Of a stretch of DNA of 58,077 nucleotides, positions 14,884-22,314 are shown piece by piece (the stretch's first letter is position 1; every line of letters begins with the position of its first letter). Both the position numbers and the translations under genes were made by a program. The DNA lies in IMG/VR virus record IMGVR_UViG_3300036819_000091, positions 1-58,077 of that record; one strand, written 5' to 3'. The notes under the pieces were generated by a model, which ran no database searches, was not told the DNA's origin, and worked only from the letters and a program-made list of their open reading frames with translations. This DNA comes from a virus.

Positions 14884-15228
14884 CTAGCGGTCGGTGCGCG
14901 GGTCGTACGGGCCGCGCGCCCGGGCCAGGTAGGCGTCAAGGGCGGCGGGCAGCGGCGGGTAGTGGCTGCACTGGCGGGCGTCGTGGGCGGGGTCCAGCCC
15001 GTCGCGCAGGGCCTCGCAGTCGGGCGCGGGGGCCGGGGCGGTGCGCTCGTCGGCGATCACCAGTATGGCGGTGCCGTCCGGGCCGTCCGTGATGTCGAGC
15101 ACCGTGAACCCGTCGCGCACGGCGGCGGCCTCTGCGGTGTCGTCGTCGGCCGCGCGGTAGGTGGGGCCGGTGCCGCCGCCCACGGTCATGGTGGCGTAGG
15201 CGGTGGTGGCGGTGGCTGGCTGCGTCAT
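14884..15228 (-). CDS. hypothetical protein, 114 aa
   Basis: ATG at 15228 with CTGGAGAGG at 15237-15245. N-terminal beta segment (TAYATMTVGGGTGPTYR), a small alpha/beta core (FTVLDITDGPDGTAILVIADE), and a C-terminal helix. No known motif. Confidence 0.65.
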   Translation of the reverse strand: MTQPATATTAYATMTVGGGTGPTYRAADDDTAEAAAVRDGFTVLDITDGPDGTAILVIADERTAPAPAPDCEALRDGLDPAHDARQCSHYPPLPAALDAYLARARGPYDPRTDR

Positions 15229-15266
15229 GTCGGTGTCCTCTCCAGGGGTCCGGTTGCGGGCGGGGG

Positions 15267-15425
15267 TCAGGCGGCGGCGCGGGCGGCGGCCAGCGCCTTG
15301 TTAGCGGCGGACACGGCGGCCAGGGCCTGCTGCTCGGCGGGGGTGCCGGGCTCGGCCTGGACCCATGCGCGGCGGGCGGCGCGGGCGGTGTCCTCTGCGG
15401 CCTGCACGGTGGCGGTGGTCTCCAT
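15267..15425 (-). CDS. small Ala-rich helical protein, 52 aa
   Basis: ATG at 15425 follows a CGAGAGGAA site and lies 37 bases beyond the 15462-15484 motif. The product is METTATVQAAEDTARAARR..., almost entirely helix-forming. Start signals are as good as for longer neighbours, so it is likely real though short. Confidence 0.55.
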   Translation of the reverse strand: METTATVQAAEDTARAARRAWVQAEPGTPAEQQALAAVSAANKALAAARAAA

Positions 15426-15461
15426 TGCGGTTCCTCTCGGTAGGTGGTGCAGGCACCACGC

Positions 15462-15484
15462 TACACCTACCCGTACCCGTTCTA
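15462..15484 (-). promoter_or_regulatory. recurrent ACGGGTACGGGTA promoter/operator motif
   Basis: On the minus strand: TAGA, then ACGGGTACGGGTA, then GGTGTA. The 13-base core occurs identically on the plus strand at 33457-33469. Lies 37 bases upstream of the start at 15425, with TAGCGT as a possible -10. Confidence 0.55.
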
Positions 15485-15683
15485 TTACGGGGGCGCGTGC
15501 GCAGGCCGCGGCGCGTGTCGCGGGCGCGCGTGCGGGGCTCGCTCAGGCCGACTCAGCCGGGCGCCGGCGGCTGCCCCGCCGCCTGGTGCCAGCGGGCCGC
15601 GGCGGGGCGCAGGCGCCGATCTGGCGGTGCCGCCCGGGCAACGGTGATCGCACGCTGCGGCGATGCGCGCGGCGGGCACGGCA

Positions 15684-15715
15684 AGGGCGCCCGGGCCGGG
15701 TGGCCGGGGCGCCCT
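15684..15715 (-). terminator. 9-bp hairpin terminator after the HNH gene
   Basis: AGGGCGCCC / GGGCGCCCT with a 14-base GC loop that can pair further. Begins 19 bases past the stop of the HNH gene at 15734. Confidence 0.6.
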
Positions 15716-15733
15716 GGTCGCGCTGGGGGACTG

Positions 15734-16120
15734 TTACCGAACCGCAACCTCGTAGCCGGGTGCCAGGCGCGCCAGCTCGGCCCACGTGCCCGCCATCTCG
15801 GTGAACCCGCCGTCCCGGCTGAGCAGCACCCACGAGCCCAGCGGCTCGTGCCACATGGGCACTTCCAGGGGGTCGGCCCACGACGCCACCAGGTAGCCAA
15901 GGTGGGTGGCCGCTCCGGGCTCGGCCACGTGGGCGCGCCAGTGGCAGCCCGGCCCCGCGCCGCCGCCGCAGAGGCCCGCCCGGTTGTGCGGGGCGTCGGG
16001 GCCGCCGCGGGACTTGAGCTGCCGGTGGTGGCACGAGTCCCGCTCGCCTAGCTGCACCTGCGCGCACCACACGCACTGCATGTCGCGGGCGAGCACCACC
16101 GCGCGGATCAGGTCAGGCAT
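15734..16120 (-). CDS. HNH endonuclease, 128 aa
   Basis: Near-complete HNH nuclease: CVWCAQVQLGERDSCHHRQLKSRGG with the zinc Cys pair and the catalytic His-His, APHNRAGLCGGGAGPGCHWRAH with the Asn, a second Cys set and the last metal-binding His, then ATHLGYLVASWADPLEVPM. This layout is common in actinophage HNH proteins, which nick DNA with a single metal ion; some assist terminase. ATG at 16120 overlaps the preceding gene by 8 bases. Confidence 0.8.
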   Translation of the reverse strand: MPDLIRAVVLARDMQCVWCAQVQLGERDSCHHRQLKSRGGPDAPHNRAGLCGGGAGPGCHWRAHVAEPGAATHLGYLVASWADPLEVPMWHEPLGSWVLLSRDGGFTEMAGTWAELARLAPGYEVAVR

Positions 16121-16442
16121 CGAGCACCCGCACGGTGAACGTGTCGCCGGCGCCCTGCTCGGTGTCCAGCCGGTACGCCATGGACCGCTGTACCTCGTCC
16201 GGTGCCAGCACCACCGACCCGCCCAGCCGGCGCACCAGCATGGTGATCAGCAGGGCAGCCTCGGCCCCGGTGGCGTAGCCGCCGCTGCCCAGCAGGTCCA
16301 GCACCGCCTGCGCCTGGACGTACTCCAGTGACAGGCCCGCGTACAGGCCCGGCCGGCAGCCCCGTGCCTCTGCCCCGTAGGCCAGCTTCGCGCGGGCCAG
16401 CACGCCGGCCACCGCCTCTGCGGTCTGCGGGTCATGTGCCAT
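16113..16442 (-). CDS. hypothetical protein, 109 aa
   Basis: Helical throughout its first two-thirds (AEAVAGVLARAKLAYGAEA; LEYVQAQAVLDLLGSGGYATGAEAALLITMLVRRLGG), then a short beta end (DTFTVRVLDA). No family recognised. Overlaps genes on both sides, consistent with the coupled chain. Confidence 0.65.
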   Translation of the reverse strand: MAHDPQTAEAVAGVLARAKLAYGAEARGCRPGLYAGLSLEYVQAQAVLDLLGSGGYATGAEAALLITMLVRRLGGSVVLAPDEVQRSMAYRLDTEQGAGDTFTVRVLDA

Positions 16443-16842
16443 CGCGGGCCGCCTCGTGCTCGTGGGGGGTCAGGTAGCACCAGGGCCGGTGCCAGGCGCC
16501 GAGGGTGCCGCAGCACCCGGCGCCGCCCTGCCCGGTGCCCTGGTCGTGCAGGGCGTGCATGGCGGCGCCCACGTGGGTGCGGTCAGCGTCGCTGGCGGCG
16601 GCCCACCACCGCAGCCACCCCTCGCGGGTGCCGGTCAGCGCGGCGGCCAGGCCGGCGGTCGCGGCGGCCAGGTCGGTGTACCGGGCCGGGAACTGGGCCG
16701 GGTAGTGCTCCGGGTGGCCGCACACCCGCAGCTCGCCGTCCACTGGCCTGGCCATGCCGGGCGGGCGGTGCTCGTCAAACTCGCAGCCGTCCGACAGCAC
16801 CACGCGGAACCTGTCACCCACTGGTCCCTCCCCACGGGTCAT
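16432..16842 (-). CDS. hypothetical protein, 136 aa
   Basis: Begins DRFRVVLSDGCEFDEHRPP (beta), has a CGHPEHY site, then helices (DLAAATAGLAAALTGTREGWLRWWAAA) and a C-terminal CCGTLGAWHRPWCYLTPHEH with several Cys/His. Possibly metal-binding. Function unknown. Confidence 0.65.
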   Translation of the reverse strand: MTRGEGPVGDRFRVVLSDGCEFDEHRPPGMARPVDGELRVCGHPEHYPAQFPARYTDLAAATAGLAAALTGTREGWLRWWAAASDADRTHVGAAMHALHDQGTGQGGAGCCGTLGAWHRPWCYLTPHEHEAARDGT

Positions 16843-17116
16843 CGAACAGCCCGGCGCGGATAGCCGGGTGGTCTGCCACGGGCGCGCCGGCGGGGCGCAG
16901 CTTCCCGCACCAGCACGACCCGGTGCGGGCCATGCCGGTGCGGCACACCCGGTCGATGCGGATGCGCCGGTCCCGGCCGGGGTGGTCCAGGATCAGGGCG
17001 GTGTGCGCGTTCGACGGGCACACCCACGGCACCCGGCGCAGCCAGTGCCACACCCGCCAGCCGGCCCGGTTGTCCATGGGCAGCGCGGTGACCGCCCGCC
17101 AGGGCAGGTTACGCAT
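16814..17116 (-). CDS. hypothetical protein, 100 aa
   Basis: Rich in Trp and Arg at the N-terminus (RNLPWRAVTALPMDNRAGWRVWHWLRRVPWVC), then RIRIDRVCRTGMARTGSCWCGKL, a possible Cys metal site. Overlaps the next gene by 29 bases, longer than usual here but both frames look coding. Confidence 0.6.
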   Translation of the reverse strand: MRNLPWRAVTALPMDNRAGWRVWHWLRRVPWVCPSNAHTALILDHPGRDRRIRIDRVCRTGMARTGSCWCGKLRPAGAPVADHPAIRAGLFDDPWGGTSG

Positions 17117-17534
17117 GCAGGGCCACCTCCAGCCATGCCTCGGACTGCCCCGGCCGGGTGCCCAGCGGCGCCAGCCACGCCCGGCCGCCGGTCAGCATCA
17201 GCTCGACCACGGCCGGGCCGTCGCCGCCGCCCGCGATGATCCGCGCGGCGGCGTCTGCGGGCAGCGGGCCGTCGCGCTGGCCGGGCGCCGCCGCGCGGAT
17301 CGCCGCCGCGGTGGCCATCAGCGCCCGCCCCGCCGACTCCAGGGCGGCGGCGGCCGGGGTGACCTCCTGCTCGCGGACCCGGGCCAGCGCGGTGCGGGCC
17401 AGCGCCTGCGGCAGGGTCACCCCGTCGTACGGGCCGTCCACGTCGAACGGGCCGCCGCGGGCCTCCCAGTCGCCGGCCACGGCAGCCAGCGCCATGGCCA
17501 GCGCGTCCTCTGCGTCACTCACTGCATCACTCAC
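17109..17534 (-). CDS. hypothetical helical protein, 141 aa
   Basis: GTG at 17534 overlaps the preceding stop; a second in-frame GTG follows four codons later. Helical (DAEDALAMALAAVAGDWEARG; LARTALARVREQEVTPAAAALESAGRALMATAAAIRAAA), with a short strand near the end (AWLAPLGTRPGQSEAWLEVALHA). No family recognised. Confidence 0.6.
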   Translation of the reverse strand: MSDAVSDAEDALAMALAAVAGDWEARGGPFDVDGPYDGVTLPQALARTALARVREQEVTPAAAALESAGRALMATAAAIRAAAPGQRDGPLPADAAARIIAGGGDGPAVVELMLTGGRAWLAPLGTRPGQSEAWLEVALHA

Positions 17535-17962
17535 TTGCCGTTCTCCCTGTCGATGATGATGACTGCCTCTGCCTGGTGGGTGATGGCGTCCCGGAACGTG
17601 ACCGTCTGCATGTCCTCGGGCCGGCCGGGGCTGACGGTGATCCACTCGGCGGCGGGGTGCTCTGCGCGCAGGGCGCGGACCCACGCGGCGAACGGCAGCA
17701 GGGCCGGGCACCGGGCGGTGATCAGGTGCTGCTCGCCGGCGGCGGCAGCCCGGGCCTCGTGCCTGGCCGCGCAGCACGGGCCGATGGCCTGTGACCACCC
17801 GAACAGGTACCCGCCGCTGCGCGGGTCGGCGGTCAGGTCGGCGCCGCAGAGGTCGCATGCCACGGCGCCGCCCAGCCAGATGACGCCGCCCTGCCCGGCG
17901 GCCACCACCGCCCGGTACTCGGCCCGCACTTCGGCCCACGTGCGGGCCGGCAGGCTAGTCAC
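17531..17962 (-). CDS. hypothetical protein, 143 aa
   Basis: Starts ATG 17962, overlapping the recT-like gene's stop by 8 bases. Contains VACDLCGADLTADPRSGGYLFG, a zinc-like CxxC, and CCAARHEARAAAAGEQH; the C-terminal half is alpha/beta (EWITVSPGRPEDMQTVTF). Position right after RecT suggests, weakly, a link to recombination. Confidence 0.6.
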   Translation of the reverse strand: MTSLPARTWAEVRAEYRAVVAAGQGGVIWLGGAVACDLCGADLTADPRSGGYLFGWSQAIGPCCAARHEARAAAAGEQHLITARCPALLPFAAWVRALRAEHPAAEWITVSPGRPEDMQTVTFRDAITHQAEAVIIIDRENGK

Positions 17963-19217
17963 CGGGGGTCCACCCGCCCGCCGCGGCGAGCCGCAGCATG
18001 CCGTCGTACAGGGCGGCCTCGGGCTCGCCGGCGGCGCGGATGTCGGTCAGCTTGGCCACCACCCGGGCCACCTGCTCGGGGGTCAGGTCCTTGCTCGACT
18101 TGATGGGCAGCGCCGGGTCGCCGTCGCCGGCGCGGGCCAGGAACGCGACCACGCCCAGCCGCTGGTCCCGGTGGGCGGTGCCGGCCAGCCCGCACTCTGT
18201 GAGCAGGGCCTGCATGCGGCGCGCCTGGCCGGCCGGGTCGGGCTGCGGCTCGGCCGGGCCGGGGTCGGCGGGGTCCTGCCCCCACCGGGTGTCCTCGGTG
18301 GCCCCGGTGGCGTCCTGCCCGTCTTCGGCGCTGTCGTACAGGGCCTCCCCTTCCAGCACGTCGGCGCCGCCCAGGTCGGACGGCTTCGGCGGCGCGGCGG
18401 CGGGCGGGGCGTGCACGTCGTCGCGGGCGGCGGCCAGCAGCAGCTCGGCCATCATGGCCGACTTGCGGACCCGCCCGGCGCCCTGCCGGATGGCCGTCTT
18501 GAGCCACATGGGGTCAAACTCGGTGTGCCAGGTGCTGTTTTTCCTGCCGTTGTTCTCGGCCCGCCGGTAACTCTTGGAGTAGGTGTCGCGGACCCGCTCC
18601 GCTTCCTGCCGGGTGACCAGCGTCACCGCCGACCGGGACCCGTCCCGGTACACCACGTAGAAGTACGCCAGGATGCGCGGCCCCCGGTCCTCGTCGCTGA
18701 CCGGCTCCCCCTCCGGGGTGATCAGCAGCGGCACGTGGCGGAACCCGCCGCCGTCGCCGTAGGCCAGCGACCAGGTGTCGTTCTTGTGGATGTGGCGGGC
18801 CTCCACCGCGGCCACGTCCCCGGTGTTGTGCATCATCTTGACCAGGCCCTGCCACTGGGGGATCCAGGTGGCCTCACCGCCGAACGCCACCACGGCGCCC
18901 TCCTCGGTGAACGGCATCAGCCCGAACCTGGCCGCCTCCAGCAGGGCCGCGTAGATGCTGGCGCGGCCCCGGTCGGTGCGGGCCACGTTGGCCAGCTCAG
19001 GTGACTTCCGCAGCCCCGTCAGCACGGTGCGCGAGAAGTACTCCACCGGGATGTGCGGCGGTAGCTGCTTGGCCAGCTCCCCCTCGATCTTGGTCACGAA
19101 CGTGCGCACGTTCTGCTCCGCGGCGACTGCCGCGTCAACCTCCGCGCCGCCCTTCTCGCGGGTGGCCAGTGCCCCCGTGACGGTCTGCCCGGCGGGGCCG
19201 GTCTGCCTTGGTGCCAT
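17955..19217 (-). CDS. recT: RecT-family single-strand annealing protein, 420 aa
   Basis: Residues about 35-275 are a RecT domain: TFVTKIEGELAKQLPPHIP, the LLEAARFGLMPFTEEGAVVAFGGEATWIPQWQGLVKMMHNTGDV block typical of the family, IHKNDTWSLAYGDGG, the RILAYFYVVYRDGSRSAVTL strand and FDPMWLKTAIRQGAGRVRKSAMM. The last 145 residues are acidic/Pro-rich and end in a separate small helical domain. RecT anneals complementary strands and works with a 5'-3' exonuclease; the matching nuclease is the next gene upstream. ATG at 19217 has CTGGAGAGG at 19228-19236. Longer than classic RecT (about 270) because of the tail. Confidence 0.9.
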   Translation of the reverse strand: MAPRQTGPAGQTVTGALATREKGGAEVDAAVAAEQNVRTFVTKIEGELAKQLPPHIPVEYFSRTVLTGLRKSPELANVARTDRGRASIYAALLEAARFGLMPFTEEGAVVAFGGEATWIPQWQGLVKMMHNTGDVAAVEARHIHKNDTWSLAYGDGGGFRHVPLLITPEGEPVSDEDRGPRILAYFYVVYRDGSRSAVTLVTRQEAERVRDTYSKSYRRAENNGRKNSTWHTEFDPMWLKTAIRQGAGRVRKSAMMAELLLAAARDDVHAPPAAAPPKPSDLGGADVLEGEALYDSAEDGQDATGATEDTRWGQDPADPGPAEPQPDPAGQARRMQALLTECGLAGTAHRDQRLGVVAFLARAGDGDPALPIKSSKDLTPEQVARVVAKLTDIRAAGEPEAALYDGMLRLAAAGGWTPGD

Positions 19218-19259
19218 GGTGGTGCTTCCTCTCCAGTTGGGTTGCTACTGAGTAGCGGG

Positions 19260-20399
19260 CTACTTCTCGCCGTCCTGCTCGGCCCTGGTCAGCTTGCCGC
19301 TGCCCCACGGGCCGGGCCGCATCGATTCCACCCACTCGGCGGGCGTCACGCTGTACCCGGCGCGGGGGCCGCCGCTGCGGGTCACCAGCACCCGCTCGCG
19401 CTTCATGCCGGGGTCCCAGCAGGTGACCTGCCCCGCGTTGCCCGCGCGCAGCCGGATCTCGTTCTGCGCCTGCCTGACCCGCCGCTCGGCGGCGGCCTGC
19501 GACCGCCGCGCCCGGGTCAGCCGGTGCCCCAGCCGCCACGGCACCTGCACCCGCTCGCCCGGGTCGATGCGGGCGTACAGGTGCTTGAGCGTCTCCGCGG
19601 TGCTGGGCCGCCAGTCAACCTCGGGTACCTCCTCGCGCTCCAGGCACCGCACAAACTCTGCGCCCGCCTGGAGGATGGCGTCTATGTCGCGGTCGGCGGC
19701 CTCGTCCCGCTCGATCACGAACGTGACCACCTTGCCGCTGGGCAGGAAGATCACCGGCAGCCACCCGATGTCCGTGCCCAGCACGGCCATCTCCACCAGG
19801 AGCTGCACCCGCAGGTACACCGGCATGACGCCGCTGCCCGCCTCGCCGAAGTCGGCCCGCTGCGCCCAGCTCTTGATCTGCACCGGCCCGGCGGGCTGGT
19901 ACGTCTCGGCTATGTCCTGGCGGCACCCCGGCTGGTGCCCGGCGCCGGCGCACTGCCCGTCACAGTCGAACCGCACGTCGTAGGCGATCCGGTCGAACGT
20001 GGCCGCCAGCCACGGGTGCGCGTTGCTGACGTACAGGCCGCCCGGCCCCAGCTCCAGGTCAGGGTTGGCCGCCGCGAACCGCCGCGACACCAGCCCCTCC
20101 AGGTACAGGCCAAGCTCGGTGCGCTCGTTCCCCTCGAAGGTCGTGATGCCCTCGGTCTTGTCGTAGTACAGGCTGAACGGGGACCCGTGGCTGTCGGGGG
20201 CCAGCCCCAGCACCACCGCCAGCTCCGACGCGGTGACCCGCCACTGCCCGGTGTCCTGGTCGCGGCGCCGCTCGTCCAGCCACGCGTCTTTGTCGTCGTC
20301 TATCTCGGGCTGCGACAGCACCAGCCGGGCGGCGGGGATGTGCTCCCGGTCAAGCTGGGCGGCCGGGTCGGGGTGCGGCAGCCGGGCTACGTCAGTCAT
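19260..20399 (-). CDS. YqaJ-type (lambda exonuclease/RecE-like) nuclease, 379 aa
   Basis: Residues about 45-240 fit the PD-(D/E)XK recombinase nuclease fold: WRVTASELAVVLGLAPDSHGSPFSLYYDK (entry motif), NERTELGLYLEGLVSRRFAAAN, LYVSNAHPWLAATFDRIAYD with the catalytic Asp, then VQIKSWAQRADFG with the conserved Lys, and VYLRVQLLVEMAVLG with Gln near the DNA. It would resect double-strand ends 5'-3' to load RecT. The C-terminal third is basic helix (TRARRSQAAAERRVRQAQNE). A GGAGAGG lies just upstream, inside the end of the preceding gene. Confidence 0.88.
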   Translation of the reverse strand: MTDVARLPHPDPAAQLDREHIPAARLVLSQPEIDDDKDAWLDERRRDQDTGQWRVTASELAVVLGLAPDSHGSPFSLYYDKTEGITTFEGNERTELGLYLEGLVSRRFAAANPDLELGPGGLYVSNAHPWLAATFDRIAYDVRFDCDGQCAGAGHQPGCRQDIAETYQPAGPVQIKSWAQRADFGEAGSGVMPVYLRVQLLVEMAVLGTDIGWLPVIFLPSGKVVTFVIERDEAADRDIDAILQAGAEFVRCLEREEVPEVDWRPSTAETLKHLYARIDPGERVQVPWRLGHRLTRARRSQAAAERRVRQAQNEIRLRAGNAGQVTCWDPGMKRERVLVTRSGGPRAGYSVTPAEWVESMRPGPWGSGKLTRAEQDGEK

Positions 20400-20967
20400 C
20401 GTCGGTGTCCTCTCCGGGGGTCACTATGGTGCCGTCGAGCACCCGCTCTGCCTCTGGCCGCCGCGACTGCGCCAGCATGAAACACGGGGTGCAGGTGCCG
20501 CCGGTCAGGTGGTCGGGGCCGGCGTTCAGGTACGGGTCCTCGGGGCTGGCGTCCCACTCGCGGCGGCACTCCCCGCACTGCACCGGCAGCCCCATGGCCG
20601 GGAGGCTGGCCCGGCCGCCCCAGACGCGCTCGGCCTCGGCGGCGGCCGGGCCGGCCATCAGCACCACCGCGGCGCGGCGGGGCAGGTCGGCCAGGTGCAG
20701 ATTGTGCAGCAGGAACCCGGCCGCGTTCCGCACCGCCGTGAACCGCCACGCCGGCCGGCTCACCGGGTCGGGCAGGGCGGCCAGCTCGGTCGGGGCCAGG
20801 TCTGCGTAGCGCTGCCCGCCGCGGTCGTCGGGCAGGCCCGCTGTCACGTCGCGGCGCATCTCGGGGATGGGGTACAGGGCGTCGGCCAGCTCCTGGTCAT
20901 GCACCACCTGGCCGATGGTCCGGTCGTCGTCGGGCTCGGGCCAGGTGCTGCCGTCGTGGCGGGCCAT
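20392..20967 (-). CDS. hypothetical zinc-binding protein, 191 aa
   Basis: ATG at 20967 overlaps the Lsr2-like gene's stop. N-terminal half acidic and polar; a central helical part (WRFTAVRNAAGFLLHNLHLADLPRR); then LPVQCGECRREWDASPEDPY and GGTCTPCFMLAQSRRPEA, two Cys pairs that look like a zinc ribbon. Function unknown; lies between Lsr2-like and exonuclease genes. Confidence 0.65.
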   Translation of the reverse strand: MARHDGSTWPEPDDDRTIGQVVHDQELADALYPIPEMRRDVTAGLPDDRGGQRYADLAPTELAALPDPVSRPAWRFTAVRNAAGFLLHNLHLADLPRRAAVVLMAGPAAAEAERVWGGRASLPAMGLPVQCGECRREWDASPEDPYLNAGPDHLTGGTCTPCFMLAQSRRPEAERVLDGTIVTPGEDTDDD

Positions 20968-21317
20968 CAGTGCGCCGCCTCGTACTTGGCTACCACCGCG
21001 ACGGGCAGCCGGCCCCGGTCGGACACCTCGATGCCCTGCTGCGCGGCCCACCTGCGCACGCTGGCGGCGTGGTCCCGGCTGGCCTTGGACCGGCGCGGCC
21101 GGCCGGTGGCGGCCAGCCCGGCGCGCCTCTGCATGCGCCGCGCGCCGGCGGCCCTGGCCCGGGCGCCGTACACGTCGATCATCGGCCCCATCGCCGCGGC
21201 GTGCTCGCCGCAGAGGTCAATGTCGAACGCCCGGCCCCCGAAGTCGAACCGCACCGTCTCCGCGGCATCACCGTCGCCTAGGTCGCAGACGGTGGTCTCG
21301 GTTACTGTCCTGGTCAT
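20967..21317 (-). CDS. lsr2: Lsr2-like nucleoid-associated protein, 116 aa
   Basis: Length (116 aa) and plan match actinobacterial Lsr2 (about 110). Residues 1-57 form the N-terminal dimerisation part (beta hairpin with ETVRFDFGGRAFDIDL, then a helix). Residues 77-113 are the DNA-binding domain: ASRDHAASVRRWAAQQGIEV, the RGR minor-groove hook at 101-103, and LPVAVVAKYEAA. Lsr2 bridges DNA and silences AT-rich foreign genes; a phage copy could counteract the host's silencing or organise phage DNA. The GGAGAGG before ATG 21317 is a variant of the usual start element. Confidence 0.88.
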   Translation of the reverse strand: MTRTVTETTVCDLGDGDAAETVRFDFGGRAFDIDLCGEHAAAMGPMIDVYGARARAAGARRMQRRAGLAATGRPRRSKASRDHAASVRRWAAQQGIEVSDRGRLPVAVVAKYEAAH

Positions 21318-21444
21318 GCTGGCTGCTCCTCTCCGTGTGGCTGTACTGACTGTACGAACCCGCAGGCAGCGGCACGCGCGGCCCTGCTTGGTTGCATGCC
21401 CGGCGGGCGGGTAGCATCAGCGGCAGGTCCCCGGTGCTCTGCAC
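21268..21444 (-). CDS. candidate small frame, 58 aa, overlapping lsr2 start
   Basis: GTG at 21444 stands 7 bases after a perfect CTGGAGAGG (21452-21460), the start element used by real genes here. The product (MQSTGDLPLMLPARRACNQ...) has no recognised motif and its last 16 codons overlap the lsr2 5' end in another frame. It may be a small leader that couples to lsr2 or a decayed gene. Confidence 0.3.
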   Translation of the reverse strand: MQSTGDLPLMLPARRACNQAGPRVPLPAGSYSQYSHTERSSQHDQDSNRDHRLRPRRR

Positions 21445-21463
21445 TGCGGTTCCTCTCCAGTGG

Positions 21464-21494
21464 GCGCCCCGTCTGCCTCGTGCAGGCGGGGCGC
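21464..21494 (-). promoter_or_regulatory. 13-bp hairpin just upstream of a start element
   Basis: GCGCCCCG T CTGC pairs with GCAG G CGGGGCGC (one G-T pair) around a 5-base loop. It adjoins the CTGGAGAGG at 21452-21460 in the leader of the lsr2 unit, so it could modulate translation or end the transcript from 21564. Confidence 0.4.
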
Positions 21495-21515
21495 GCCGCT
21501 TTGCGCGGGCACGCA

Positions 21516-21548
21516 GCAGCCCCGGCAGCACGTGGCTGCCGGGGCTGC
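21516..21548 (-). terminator. 14-bp perfect-stem terminator
   Basis: GCAGCCCCGGCAGC and its exact complement around the loop ACGTG, 15 bases past the stop at 21564. It should end the single-gene transcript from 21974 and separate it from the lsr2-recT unit. Confidence 0.75.
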
Positions 21549-21563
21549 GCCGCGCCGGGCTGG

Positions 21564-21974
21564 CTAGCCACGGCCCCACCGCTTGAAAGCGGCAGTCTTG
21601 GTCACGGGGGCCTCGGGGCGGGTGGCGCCGTAGGCGATCTCGGCCCACGAGAAACCCTGCTCGTTCAGGCTGGCGGCGGTCTGCGCGATCACCTTGTCCA
21701 TCTCGTCGCGGATGGCCAGCAGGCCCGCCAGGTCGCTGGGGTCCTCGGCCTGCACCCGGCGCCCGTAGGCGCGCAGCATGCGGCGGGCGAACGCGAAGTA
21801 CTCGCGGTTGTCCTTGTCCTTGGTGGTGGCCTTGCGCGTTGCCTTGCGGGCAACGGCTGATTCGGCCTGCGCGCCGTTCTGGCTGTCCTGCGGGCCATCG
21901 GCCGGGGTGCCATTCTGGGCGCTTACGTTCGCGCTGAGCGAGGCGGCCGGGGCGGTGGCGGTGGTGGTCTGCAT
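21564..21974 (-). CDS. HTH-containing protein, 136 aa, first gene of the left arm
   Basis: ATG at 21974 is chosen for CTGGAGAGG at 21988-21996. The first 50 residues are Ala/Gln/Ser-rich and flexible; a basic stretch (VARKATRKATTKDKDNREYFAF) follows; the C-terminus LNEQGFSWAEIAYGATRPEAPVTKTAAFKRWGRG looks like a sigma-like helix-turn-helix (G-SWAEIA, then TKTAAFKRW). The AIRDEMDKVIAQTAASL helix before it may dimerise. A small regulator at the divergent promoter is plausible. Confidence 0.65.
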   Translation of the reverse strand: MQTTTATAPAASLSANVSAQNGTPADGPQDSQNGAQAESAVARKATRKATTKDKDNREYFAFARRMLRAYGRRVQAEDPSDLAGLLAIRDEMDKVIAQTAASLNEQGFSWAEIAYGATRPEAPVTKTAAFKRWGRG

Positions 21975-22233
21975 TTGCTTTGTGCTCCCTCTCCAGTGGG
22001 TGCCATAAGCATAGCAGCGGGTGCCGACAAACGGCGCCATTCTGGGGGCCATTATGTTGCGACTCGGCCTCGGTCTGCCGGCCTGGCCGCCGGGGGCGCC
22101 GCGCCGGCCGTGATCACATGCGGGTACCGCAGGGGCGCAAGCGCGCTAAAGTGCCCAGACATGCGAGAGGCCCCGGGCGCGAACCCGGGGCCGTCTCAAA
22201 GCTCTGCCCGTGCCAACGAGAGGAGCCCAACCG
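21975..22233. promoter_or_regulatory. divergent control region between the two arms
   Basis: All genes left of here (to 2336) run leftward and all genes right of here run rightward. On the minus side CTATGCTTATGG (about 22006-22017) may be a -10 region ahead of the 21974 start. On the plus side GCGGGTACCGC (22120-22130) is a copy of the GGTACC-type motif, followed by TAAAGT as a possible -10, a 9-bp hairpin (22169-22192) and GAGAGGAG (about 22218) before the GTG at 22234. Confidence 0.6.
22169..22192 (+). promoter_or_regulatory. 5' UTR hairpin before the replication genes
   Basis: GGCCCCGGG / CCCGGGGCC with the loop CGCGAA. It lies between the likely plus-strand promoter and the leader cistron, where an attenuator or mRNA-stabilising stem would sit. 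Confidence 0.45.
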
Positions 22234-22314
22234 GTGCACACACTACCGGAAGCCGCCGACAACAGCACCGCGACCCGCCGCAAGGGTGCCCGCCTCCGGG
22301 CGCGCACGGCATGA
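22234..22314 (+). CDS. 26-aa leader cistron coupled to the replication gene
   Basis: GTG at 22234 is 8 bases after GAGAGGAG. It encodes MHTLPEAADNSTATRRKGAR plus RARTA and its TGA (22312-22314) overlaps the ATG of the next gene (ATGA). The downstream gene has no ribosome site of its own, so ribosomes probably reach it by finishing this short frame. The basic C-terminus may be functional or incidental. Confidence 0.5.
   Translation: MHTLPEAADNSTATRRKGARLRARTA

Larger units (their letters stand above)
15426..15733. other. 308-base gap: promoter motif, terminator, no convincing gene
   Basis: From right to left on the minus strand this gap holds the terminator of the HNH gene (15684-15715), about 200 bases of very GC-rich sequence in which short frames look like shadows, and the promoter motif (15462-15484) for the next unit. 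I see no tRNA or conserved frame. Confidence 0.5.

Noticed and set aside
15485-15679. 64-codon minus-strand frame in the 308-base gap
   Set aside because: Composition is Pro/Ala/Arg shadow-like, and it lacks a start element.
22169-22192. Hairpin with GCGAACCC loop resembling a tRNA T-arm
   Set aside because: No acceptor, D or anticodon arm can be built around it.
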